In this document: positions 6,992-13,827 of the stretch, in pieces
Layout: the number at the start of each line of letters is the position of its first letter
Position numbering within the stretch: position 1 is the first letter of the stretch
From: Bacillota bacterium
Lineage (GTDB): Bacteria > Bacillota > Clostridia > Oscillospirales > Oscillospiraceae
NCBI GenBank assembly: GCA_029225225.1
Contig: JAQXWB010000070.1
Location: 1-34,001, forward strand
DNA: 34,001 nucleotides
Direction of reading: 5' to 3'
Notes under the pieces: model-generated
Told to the model about the DNA's origin: nothing
The model's database searches: none
What the model saw: only the letters and a program-made list of their open reading frames with translations
Translations under genes and position numbers: made by a program

Positions 6992-7114
6992 TTCGGTGTA
7001 TTTGAGGATACCCATTTCACGACGGAACAGCAGGGCTTTCGAGATACCGTCATTGGATGCGATCTGGCAGAGAAGCGCCCGTATCGCTGCGTTGGGAAAA
7101 TGTCTGATCGGCAA
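6992..7114 (-). pseudogene. Possible remnant of a TetR-family DNA-binding domain
   Basis: On the minus strand this stretch reads IASNDGISKALLF, close to the recognition-helix region of TetR regulators (IAxxAGVSKALLYxYF). Before it comes AAIRALL, like the usual first helix, but about ten residues between the two seem lost. The reading frame has no credible start and continues into noise antisense to the ferredoxin gene. A TetR-operator-like inverted repeat lies just beyond it (7141-7158). The fragment is short, so this is tentative. Otherwise 6953-7136 shows no gene. Confidence 0.3.
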
Positions 7115-7136
7115 AGCAAGAAAAACAAAATCCCTA

Positions 7137-7165
7137 TTGACTACCGAACGATAGGTAGCTATAAT
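7137..7165 (+). promoter_or_regulatory. Strong promoter with an embedded inverted-repeat operator
   Basis: TTGACT (7137-7142) and TATAAT (7160-7165) have a 17-bp spacer. The spacer is filled by the inverted repeat CTACC-N8-GGTAG (7141-7158), where a TetR-type repressor would block polymerase. It drives the leader and GNAT gene downstream. Confidence 0.75.
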
Positions 7166-7194
7166 AGAGATATGTGAGTAATTGTATGAGACGC

Positions 7195-7283
7195 TTTTCG
7201 CGATTCTTTCCTCTGAATCGCGAAAACACGCAACGCCAAATGGCGCTGCGCCACCGATGAAAAAGTTTCTTTTTCATCGGTGG
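7195..7283 (+). promoter_or_regulatory. Leader with three consecutive hairpins upstream of the GNAT gene
   Basis: The ~175-nt untranslated leader contains a perfect 12-bp stem with an 8-nt loop (7195-7206/7215-7226), a small CGCC-AAAT-GGCG hairpin (7234-7245) and a perfect 15-bp stem with a TTT loop (7251-7265/7269-7283). None is followed by a T-run, so they are not plain terminators. They could be attenuation or stability elements, or debris of palindromic repeats. Confidence 0.6.
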
Positions 7284-7348
7284 TTCGTATTACAGAGCAA
7301 TACGGCCATGTCTGCTGTGCGCCGCGAAAAGAATCTACGGAGGTAGCT

Positions 7349-8146
7349 ATGGACAGCTTTGCGGATGAAAGAGATCTGAAAATACTGGAGAATGACAGAT
7401 GCACATTTTTTGTGCTTCGCCATTTGATTGGCGGAACGTGTAAGCTGCTTTTAACCGACCACGAAAGGCTGATCATTTGCTTCACGGATCATCCGTTTCC
7501 GGTGTGGATATGGACGCCGGACGATGCATCCGAAGCGGAAATGGAGAAGGCTTATCAGATCGTATCAGAATACTCTTTGCTGAACGGTGCATATCGCTTT
7601 AACCTCAAGCATGCTCCGGCGAAGTATTTTATGGAACGGGCTGCCGAGGATGGGAAAACGCTTTCCGTCTCCATGAATATGTTCGCGTATGATTGCCGGA
7701 ATCCGGTCAAGCCGGACAAGATGGCGGATGGTTCCATTCACCGGTGCGGCAGCGAGGATTTGGATGAATTGGTAGATTTGATTGATTCGTTCCAAAAAGA
7801 AATAGGGATCGATCAAAAGGATCGTGACGGCTATCGTAGGGATGCGGAGGCATTTATCCATACAGGAAATACGTTCTTTTGGAAGAACGAACAGGGCGAT
7901 TATGTCGCAAGCTGCAAATATGCGACGGATGGGAATATGGCATCCATCAATCTTGTGTTTACCCGACCCGAGTTTCGCCGGAAGCATTATGCTCAAAATC
8001 TGGTTTATCAGGTTACAAAGCTGGCAATTGATGCGGGCTATGTTCCCATGCTTTATACAGATGCAGATTATACCGCGTCGAATACCTGTTATGAGAAGAT
8101 CGGATATGTTCTCAAAGGCAAACTGTGTACAATCGGAGGTATATGA
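7349..8146 (+). CDS. GNAT family N-acetyltransferase
   Basis: This 265-residue protein has its catalytic fold in the C-terminal half: an acetyl-CoA binding segment LVFTRPEFRRKHYAQNLVYQVTKLA, then the family ending YTDADYTASNTCYEKIGYVLKGKL. The N-terminal ~120 residues form an extra domain as in other two-part GNATs of Clostridia. The substrate is unknown. ATG 7349 follows ACGGAGGTAGCT and is preferred to the in-frame start at 7280, which lies in the hairpin leader. It overlaps the region of the DUF3795 start and is probably cotranscribed with it from the promoter at 7137-7165. Confidence 0.85.
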   Translation: MDSFADERDLKILENDRCTFFVLRHLIGGTCKLLLTDHERLIICFTDHPFPVWIWTPDDASEAEMEKAYQIVSEYSLLNGAYRFNLKHAPAKYFMERAAEDGKTLSVSMNMFAYDCRNPVKPDKMADGSIHRCGSEDLDELVDLIDSFQKEIGIDQKDRDGYRRDAEAFIHTGNTFFWKNEQGDYVASCKYATDGNMASINLVFTRPEFRRKHYAQNLVYQVTKLAIDAGYVPMLYTDADYTASNTCYEKIGYVLKGKLCTIGGI

Positions 8147-8148
8147 CC

Positions 8149-8481
8149 ATGAGAGACATGATTGCATATTGCGGATTGGATTGTGAAAAATGTGACGCGT
8201 ACCTTGCAACAATCAATGATGACCAAGCTTTGCGGGAGAAAACCGCAAAACTATGGACGGAACTAAATAATGCCCCCATTTTGCCCGAGCATATCAACTG
8301 TCATGGTTGTCGTGTCAGCGGCATGAAAACGGTATACTGCGAGAGTCTTTGTGCCATTCGTCAGTGTGCAATGAAAAAAGGTGTGACGACATGCGGCGAT
8401 TGTCCGAATTTTGAAAAATGTCAAACGGTTGGAATGATTATCGCAAATAATCCCGCTGCATTAGAAAATTTAAAGAGGTAG
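8149..8481 (+). CDS. DUF3795 domain-containing cysteine-rich protein
   Basis: This 110-residue protein begins MIAYCGLDCEKCDAY, the hallmark of DUF3795, and contains further cysteine groups (NCHGC, CESLCAIRQC, CGDCPNFEKC), so it likely binds zinc or an iron-sulfur cluster. The family function is unknown. I prefer ATG 8149 (9 bp after GGAGG) to ATG 8143, which lies only 3 bp from the ribosome site and overlaps the GNAT stop. Confidence 0.88.
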   Translation: MRDMIAYCGLDCEKCDAYLATINDDQALREKTAKLWTELNNAPILPEHINCHGCRVSGMKTVYCESLCAIRQCAMKKGVTTCGDCPNFEKCQTVGMIIANNPAALENLKR

Positions 8482-8546
8482 ACAAATTCAAATAGACCAA
8501 GCTCTCTGCGCGAGGGAGGATTCTTGTTTGGAGGGTAAGAAGATAA

Positions 8547-8957
8547 ATGATTTTGTTTATTCTGCAAATATGTTTATTGCTATGGTTTTTCGGATGTATT
8601 GTGTCGTATAAAACAGAGAAATGGACATTGGTGGACGGTGTCGGACTAAAGAGCGCCGAATTTGGTATGTTCGTTTTTTATACGATGGGGATCCTTTTCT
8701 ATTACCTTTATCGTCCGATTGGGAAATGGTTCCTTTTGGCAGTATTGACATTTTGGATGATTGTTCAATTCTTTTGCCATTGGTATTTCACAATTTGGGG
8801 TGCATCCGAGAAAAAGCTGAAAGGATATAATGAGTGCTTCAGGCACACGGTGAGAATTGTACCCGCAAGCGACACGAGGCTGATCCCGGATTTTTATCAC
8901 ATGGTACTGCATCTATTGCTTGTACTTAATATCGGTTTTCTTATCGCTTCGTTCTGA
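8547..8957 (+). CDS. Small integral membrane protein, unknown function
   Basis: This 136-residue protein has four predicted membrane segments: residues ~1-20 (ILFILQICLLLWFFG), ~40-55, ~60-80 (WFLLAVLTFWMIVQFF) and ~115-136 (MVLHLLLVLNIGFLIASF). A polar loop carrying KKLKGYNECFRHTVRIVPASD lies between the third and fourth. No family was recognised. The start is supported by TTGGAGGG 10 bp upstream. The base composition is AT-rich like the surrounding accessory genes. A weak hairpin (8500-8518) separates it from the DUF3795 gene, so it may have its own promoter. Confidence 0.7.
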   Translation: MILFILQICLLLWFFGCIVSYKTEKWTLVDGVGLKSAEFGMFVFYTMGILFYYLYRPIGKWFLLAVLTFWMIVQFFCHWYFTIWGASEKKLKGYNECFRHTVRIVPASDTRLIPDFYHMVLHLLLVLNIGFLIASF

Positions 8958-9033
8958 TACGTATAGTGACTTCCCAACTTTTACAATACTATGCTTAGCT
9001 CCTCTTTCACTGATTGATATTACCCGACTTAGG

Positions 9034-9085
9034 ATGGAAAGAACCTCAAAACTCAGGATTTTCTGAGCTTTGAGGTTCTTTCCAT
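9034..9085. repeat. Long near-perfect hairpin downstream of the membrane protein gene
   Basis: ATGGAAAGAACCTCAAA (9034-9050) pairs perfectly with its complement at 9069-9085. The stem continues inside with CTCAG/CTGAG after one mismatch and closes on GATTTT. The total is about 22 paired bases. There is no T-run, so it is not a standard terminator. It could end transcription weakly, form an RNA element, or be a palindromic mobile element. Confidence 0.65.
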
Positions 9086-9096
9086 GATAATTCATC

Positions 9097-9333
9097 TTAG
9101 CGATTTCCTCGATCGAGGAAATACTTCGTTCGTCGTATACCAATATACCAAAAGACGATACCACAGAGCGCAACGAGAAGCACTCGCGTCGGTTCCCACA
9201 AACGGGGTCGGAATTCCGAGATCGCCGAATAGATATTCAATGTGTGGGAAAGAGAGCCGGTCGCGTCAACATCGTAGAGCGGGAGCTGCACCGGCTTTTT
9301 GCGCGGTCGGAGAGATTCACGCGGGAAAGACAC
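9097..9333 (-). pseudogene. Possible C-terminal remnant of a membrane protein
   Basis: The 484-bp stretch 8958-9441 has no convincing intact gene. One minus-strand frame ends with a clear membrane helix (VLLVALCGIVFWYIGI) followed by a short basic tail, as at the end of a membrane protein. There is no credible start, ribosome site or upstream domain. The tail is encoded across a perfect palindrome (9103-9122). A weak plus-strand terminator-like stem (9255-9261/9290-9296 with T5) crosses it. This may be coincidence. Confidence 0.2.
9103..9122. repeat. Perfect 20-bp palindrome
   Basis: The arms ATTTCCTCGA and TCGAGGAAAT meet with no spacer. Such a site suits a dimeric DNA-binding protein. No adjacent promoter was recognised. 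Confidence 0.55.
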
Positions 9334-9347
9334 CGCGCAACCTCCAC

Positions 9348-9383
9348 GTCATTGTGAATTTCTTGCGTCTGTGGCAATCTCGT
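9348..9383. repeat. Degenerate copy of the GTCATTGCGAG...GTGGCAATCTCGT repeat
   Basis: GTCATTGTGAA followed by GTGGCAATCTCGT has the same outer modules as the copies at 2609-2646 and 2821-2857, with a diverged centre. Confidence 0.6.
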
Positions 9384-9441
9384 ATGGGCACTTTCAAACA
9401 ATAGGCCGGATGCTCAATTTTTTATTCGTTACACATTGCAG

Positions 9442-10974
9442 CTACCGTAATTGTTTCTCAATGAAAACCGTGCCGAAGTCCGTAGCGTCTGTCTCCGGGA
9501 GCAGGCGGAGATAGTTGCGGTGGAAAAAGCAGCGCGACGGCATATCTGTGGTGATGACAAAGGTTCCGTCGTCAGAGGTTACCTCGATGCGGTCAAAGGT
9601 CTTTTCGGAATAGGGCTGCTTTTGGTAATCGTGATAGGGCAACTCGGGGAACATATACTCGGTATTGTCCCGTTTTTTTGTCATGACCGTTCCGTCCGTC
9701 AGATATACCGTGCAGGAGCGCTGCGTCTCCGTAAAGCCGAAATGGAACAGCGGATCAAGCGTCTTTCCCTCGGGGTTGTCGATCTTTGTGGAGATGGCAG
9801 CCCGTCCGTCCTGCCGGAGATCATAGCGCCGCTCGATCCGCACCCCATTGATCTCTGCCGTTGCGGTGAACAGGCGCTTATTGACAAAGGTAAATGACAG
9901 CACCTTATTCTCATTGGGGACAATGGCGCCCTCCAAATAGGGGTAGGTAAAGCAAGGCCAAAGCTCAAACAAACCCGCGCCACAGTAAAGACAGCCGCTG
10001 TTTTCCTGCATGGTGAAGGGGGCAAAGGCACGGCTCTTCGGGCGTTTGGGAGGCTGCACCTGCACATCGTAGCGATAGATGCACTGATGGTCGGGATCCT
10101 CCAGCAGGATATGGTCGCAGTCCGAAGGGGCGGTAAAGGTCTGCATTTTCCCCAAGGGGCAGTTTTTTTCCAGCTTCTTCTCCGTGCCGTCCCTCCCGAC
10201 AAAGGTCAGCTTCGCCGTTGCCGCCTTTTCACAATAAGCACAATAGCGCAGCACATGGCGGTCGCGCAGCTCCTGTCTGGCATAGAACACATTCTCAATG
10301 AAGGAGCCGACCACAAGCGCGGTGGCGCGTTCCACCGTGAAGACATAGTCATAGCCGTTGGCTTTGGCGTGCATCTCTAAACAGCCCTGCGCGTCTACCG
10401 GAGTGGGTGTCAGCAGATCCTTTTTCCCCACATGGCTGAGGAGGGACGGCATGATATCCGTCTCCAAAATATCATCCGTGCAGACATGGCGGATGAGGGC
10501 GGGCATGTAGTTATACAGCACCAGCTCTCCGTGGATGGTAGGCTCCGCATCCAGCAGCAGCGCGCCGGTCTTGCGGTTGAGCAGCAAGGACGCCAAATTG
10601 GTCTTGCCGATCTCCGTCAGCAGGACGCGGTAGCCAAGCTCCACCGCCTTTTCCAGCAGGAGATTGAACATCTCCGCAATGGAGAACACGGCGGCGCGGT
10701 ATTTTTTATCCACAAGGATGATGCCCACCAACAGCTCGCCCGGCGCGCAGACGCGCTGACCGCCCACGGTATAGCAGGCAAGATAGTTGGCAACCTTGTC
10801 CCCGTCCTTGCCCACGATGCCGAAGATCATTCCCTTTTTTTGCTGATTCTCCGTGAAGCGCGCCCCGGTCATCTCCGGTTCATACTTTCCCATATAGAAT
10901 TGGTTGCGGGTAAAAAGCGCCGCGACGGCCTCCGCGTCCGCGTCGGTGTAATAGGAATAGACGATCTTGCCCAT
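9442..10974 (-). CDS. GNAT-like protein with large C-terminal domain of unknown function
   Basis: The protein has 510 residues. The first ~165 resemble a GNAT acyltransferase (SYYTDADAEAVAALFTRNQ at the start, LLVGIILVDKKYRAAVFSIAEMFNLLLEKAVELGY as the cofactor-binding segment, then TNLASLLLNRKTGALLLD). The remaining ~340 residues look rich in beta strands, with scattered cysteines (RYCAYCEKA, SGCLYCGAG), and I do not recognise them. ATG 10974 lies 2 bp after the permease stop. An upstream extension in the same frame would run into the permease gene and is rejected. It is the last gene of the operon, and no terminator hairpin was found after it. It may acylate the product or its sugar, which is inferred from context. 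Confidence 0.75.
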   Translation of the reverse strand: MGKIVYSYYTDADAEAVAALFTRNQFYMGKYEPEMTGARFTENQQKKGMIFGIVGKDGDKVANYLACYTVGGQRVCAPGELLVGIILVDKKYRAAVFSIAEMFNLLLEKAVELGYRVLLTEIGKTNLASLLLNRKTGALLLDAEPTIHGELVLYNYMPALIRHVCTDDILETDIMPSLLSHVGKKDLLTPTPVDAQGCLEMHAKANGYDYVFTVERATALVVGSFIENVFYARQELRDRHVLRYCAYCEKAATAKLTFVGRDGTEKKLEKNCPLGKMQTFTAPSDCDHILLEDPDHQCIYRYDVQVQPPKRPKSRAFAPFTMQENSGCLYCGAGLFELWPCFTYPYLEGAIVPNENKVLSFTFVNKRLFTATAEINGVRIERRYDLRQDGRAAISTKIDNPEGKTLDPLFHFGFTETQRSCTVYLTDGTVMTKKRDNTEYMFPELPYHDYQKQPYSEKTFDRIEVTSDDGTFVITTDMPSRCFFHRNYLRLLPETDATDFGTVFIEKQLR

Positions 10975-10976
10975 GA

Positions 10977-11834
10977 TTACTTCTTCGACTTTCTGTTCAT
11001 ATTCAAAATCGCAAGCAAATAGAACACAATGCCCGTGCCCACAAGGATCAAAATGCTGACCCAAGGCTCTGCGGCAGTCTCGCCGAATACCAGCTTTACG
11101 CCCAGTGTTTCGTCAAACTCCTGATGCGCTGCGGCGGGCAGGGAGGAAAAACCGGCTGCGGCGACCTCGTCCATCATGATCTGACGGAACAGCGCCGCCG
11201 AATGGGCGCAGGGGAACACACGGATCACCGACTGCACGCCGGCCGGCAGATTGCCGATGGGTATATAGGCACCCACAAGGAAGCCGATCAGAGTGCCGAG
11301 GATGATGCTGATGGTGGTATAGGCATTGGTGGTGCGGACAAACGAAATAATAAAGCACACCAGTGCGCTGGAGGCAAAGGAGGACAGCAGCACCACACCC
11401 AACAGCTTCAGAATTTGCATGGCGCCGAGAATGCTTCCGCCGTTGACGCAGATGTAGATCTCGCCTATGACCAGCACCACCACGGACATGATAACACTGA
11501 TGATGAAGCCCGTCAGCAGATAGCCGCCGACGATGCTCCCGCGGCTGATGGGGGAGGTATAAAAGTCTTTATAAAGCTTCTGCTCCTTATCGATAACCAT
11601 CTGCGCGTAAGCGCCCATGCTGGTGGTGATGGAGGCCGACGCCAGCATACCGGCAACGACCCAGTGATTCATGATATTCTTGGCATCGCTCAGCCATTCC
11701 AAGCCCTCGATGATGGAGTCGCCCACAAAGAAAATAAACAGGCAGAAGATAATGAGAACACCCAGCAGCGAGAAGAACACGCCGCCCTTGTCGCGGAAGA
11801 AAAGCTTTAAGCCGCGCATTGTCATACTTTTCAT
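10977..11834 (-). CDS. ABC-2 type transporter permease
   Basis: This 285-residue membrane protein has six likely membrane segments. It begins with a basic cytoplasmic stretch (RGLKLFFRDKGG), then a first helix (VFFSLLGVLIIFCLFIFFV), the family-typical EKQLYKDFYTSPISRGSIVGGYLL-like coupling region (about residues 85-110), four further helices and a final one (VSILILVGTGIVFYLLAIL). It belongs to the ABC-2 family that exports polyketides, lipids and drugs. Its start overlaps the ATPase stop as ATGA. With the ATPase it would form the export pump of the cluster, probably as a homodimer. Confidence 0.9.
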   Translation of the reverse strand: MKSMTMRGLKLFFRDKGGVFFSLLGVLIIFCLFIFFVGDSIIEGLEWLSDAKNIMNHWVVAGMLASASITTSMGAYAQMVIDKEQKLYKDFYTSPISRGSIVGGYLLTGFIISVIMSVVVLVIGEIYICVNGGSILGAMQILKLLGVVLLSSFASSALVCFIISFVRTTNAYTTISIILGTLIGFLVGAYIPIGNLPAGVQSVIRVFPCAHSAALFRQIMMDEVAAAGFSSLPAAAHQEFDETLGVKLVFGETAAEPWVSILILVGTGIVFYLLAILNMNRKSKK

Positions 11835-12742
11835 TCTCGAATCTCCTTTCCCGTGATATTCAGGAAAACCTCGTCCATCGTGCCGTGGAACACCTCAAAG
11901 CTCTCCATCCAGCCGCTGATCGCCTCTAAGATGGGCAGCGCGTCCACGGTATTCTCCAGACGGATGTCCAGCCGCTCCGCGATGGGCTTCCACTCCAAAT
12001 GCTGTTTTTCCAAGTACTTTTTCAGCGCTTTTTCATCCTTGGGCTTTACCAAAAGATGCTCATGGGAATACTGCTGCTTCAGTTCATAAGGCGTGCCGCG
12101 TGCGGCGATGCTGCCGTCGTCAATGACAAGCACATAGTCCGAGTCCGCAGCCTCCTCCATATAATGCGTGGTCAGGAAAATGGTCATATTGTGCTTTCTT
12201 TGGAGCTGGCGGATCGTCTCCCAAACATGCTTTCTGGTCTGCGGATCCAAGCCCGTCGTCGGTTCATCCAAAAACAGGATCTTCGGGGTATTCAGCAGCG
12301 CCCTTGCAATGTCCGCGCGTCTGCGCTGACCGCCGGAGAGCTTGCCGTAGGGACGGTCGATGAAATCCGCCAGATCCGTCGCTTCACTGACCCACTTCAC
12401 CGCGTCCTTGCGCGCCTTCACGGTCTTATGATAGAACCGCGCCCGAAGCATGAGATTCTCCCGCACGGTCAATGTCTTATCGAGCAGGCTGTCCTGAAAC
12501 ACGGCGCCGATGCTTTCTTTAATTTGCTTGGGCTGCGTTCTCAGGTCAAAGCCCGCGATGCTGACCTCGCCCTCGTCGAAGGCATTCAGCGTGCAGAGCG
12601 TGTCAATCGTGGTGGACTTGCCCGCGCCGTTCGGCCCCAAAAAGGAAAACAGAGCGCCCTCCTCCACATAAAAGCTGATGCCCTTGACCGCCTGCACCTT
12701 GCCATAGTTCTTTTTCAGATTTTGAACTTCAATGATTTTCAT
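11831..12742 (-). CDS. ABC transporter ATP-binding protein (DrrA-like)
   Basis: The 303-residue ATPase has Walker A GPNGAGKST (residues 36-44), a Q-loop AVFQDSLLDKTLT, signature LSGGQ (135-139), Walker B ILFLDE (155-160) and an H-loop LTTHYMEEA. It has the C-terminal extension of ~80 residues usual for ABC-2 partner ATPases of the daunorubicin/antibiotic export type. I start it at ATG 12742, 8 bp after AAAGGA, because the ATG at 12751 overlaps that ribosome site. It works with the following permease. Confidence 0.92.
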   Translation of the reverse strand: MKIIEVQNLKKNYGKVQAVKGISFYVEEGALFSFLGPNGAGKSTTIDTLCTLNAFDEGEVSIAGFDLRTQPKQIKESIGAVFQDSLLDKTLTVRENLMLRARFYHKTVKARKDAVKWVSEATDLADFIDRPYGKLSGGQRRRADIARALLNTPKILFLDEPTTGLDPQTRKHVWETIRQLQRKHNMTIFLTTHYMEEAADSDYVLVIDDGSIAARGTPYELKQQYSHEHLLVKPKDEKALKKYLEKQHLEWKPIAERLDIRLENTVDALPILEAISGWMESFEVFHGTMDEVFLNITGKEIRE

Positions 12743-12762
12743 CTCACACATCCTTTATGTGA

Positions 12763-13827
12763 TTACTTATCGCCAAAACGCATGGTTTTTGGCTTTCCTG
12801 TTTTCGCGCAGCGCTGCGTCAGGGCGACCAGCGTCTCAAGATCCACCGCATTGCGGGAGCCTTTGCCGCGCAATGCATCCTCAAGCGTCTGCTTGGGGCG
12901 GAAAAACTGCATCGGTGCCTGCACCTTCAAATGAAACGGCTCCGACGGCTCCTGCACGATGCACTTCCCGTCCTGCATCAAAAGCTGACAGGTATAATCA
13001 CGATCCGTCAGCTCGATCTCCAACACCAGCCGCTGCCCTGCGGTGTCTCCGGGAATGTAGGTCAGCGCCATGAGCTGCATCAGCGCCTTTGCCTCCCGCA
13101 GACGGAACTGCGCGTCTGTCTCCTCCTTGCCTCGGAGCAGCGCGTTGGTATTGGTAAACGCCAAATACCGCTCCAGCTCCAGCATGGGCGTTTCCAGCGC
13201 CTTGCGCGTTTCCTCCGAGATTGCGCCGTCTGCGTACTCCGCACCCGCCTTTTCCAGCGTTTTCAGATACGGCAACGTATAGGCTCTCATAAAATCATGC
13301 CGAAACAGCTCGCCCTCGGTGCAGATCACCTTTTCGCACCGGTCGCCGTAGTAATAGCCGAACTGCGTCTCAATGGCTTCGGTGTTATTTTTGCGATTAT
13401 AAAAGCCGCAGGTCACAAGCAGCAGCGCTTGCTTTTGTGACAGGTCGTAGCGGCGAAAATGCTTGGTACAGCCCGGTTCGGTCTCCTCCAAGCCGGGATA
13501 TTCGATGGGGAGTAAGCGTTCGAGCACCATTTTCACCGTGGAGGGCATACCGTAGAAGTAGTTTGGAAATGCCCACGCCACGATATCCGCGGCGAGATAG
13601 GACTCCATGAGCTGTGTCATGTCGTCCTGCTGGACACACCTTCCCGCTTCGTTTTTCCAGCAGTACAGGCAGCCCTTGCAGGGATGCAGGTTATGCTCCG
13701 CGCAGATGAATTCCTCCACTTCGAAGTTCCCGCGCTGCTGCATTCCCGTAATAAATTGCAGGGCAATGCGTCGAGCGCTGCTGTTTCTTCCTCTCGGGCT
13801 TCCGGAGATCAGCAAAAGCTTCTTCAT
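12763..13827 (-). CDS. NADPH-dependent FMN reductase-like protein with C-terminal SCP2-like extension
   Basis: The protein has 354 residues. The N-terminal ~200 are a flavodoxin-fold FMN reductase: SGSPRGRNSSAR phosphate loop, CKGCLYCWK pair, and FPNYFYGMPSTVKMVLERL isoalloxazine-contacting segment. The last ~110 residues (RLVLEIELTDRDYTCQLLMQDGKCIVQEP onward) resemble in pattern a sterol-carrier-protein-2-like lipid-binding domain, a fusion seen in some anaerobes. The second assignment is only by pattern. In this cluster it could reduce or isomerise a polyene chain held by the lipid-binding half. Its start overlaps the glycosyltransferase stop as ATGA. Confidence 0.8.
   Translation of the reverse strand: MKKLLLISGSPRGRNSSARRIALQFITGMQQRGNFEVEEFICAEHNLHPCKGCLYCWKNEAGRCVQQDDMTQLMESYLAADIVAWAFPNYFYGMPSTVKMVLERLLPIEYPGLEETEPGCTKHFRRYDLSQKQALLLVTCGFYNRKNNTEAIETQFGYYYGDRCEKVICTEGELFRHDFMRAYTLPYLKTLEKAGAEYADGAISEETRKALETPMLELERYLAFTNTNALLRGKEETDAQFRLREAKALMQLMALTYIPGDTAGQRLVLEIELTDRDYTCQLLMQDGKCIVQEPSEPFHLKVQAPMQFFRPKQTLEDALRGKGSRNAVDLETLVALTQRCAKTGKPKTMRFGDK

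Noticed and set aside
7280-7348. Longer start for the GNAT gene
   Set aside because: The upstream part lies in the hairpin leader; the good ribosome site is just before 7349.
3700-9441. Integrated element with att direct repeats of the tRNA 3' end
   Set aside because: I searched the window for a second copy of the tRNA 3' segment and saw none, and no integrase gene is present.
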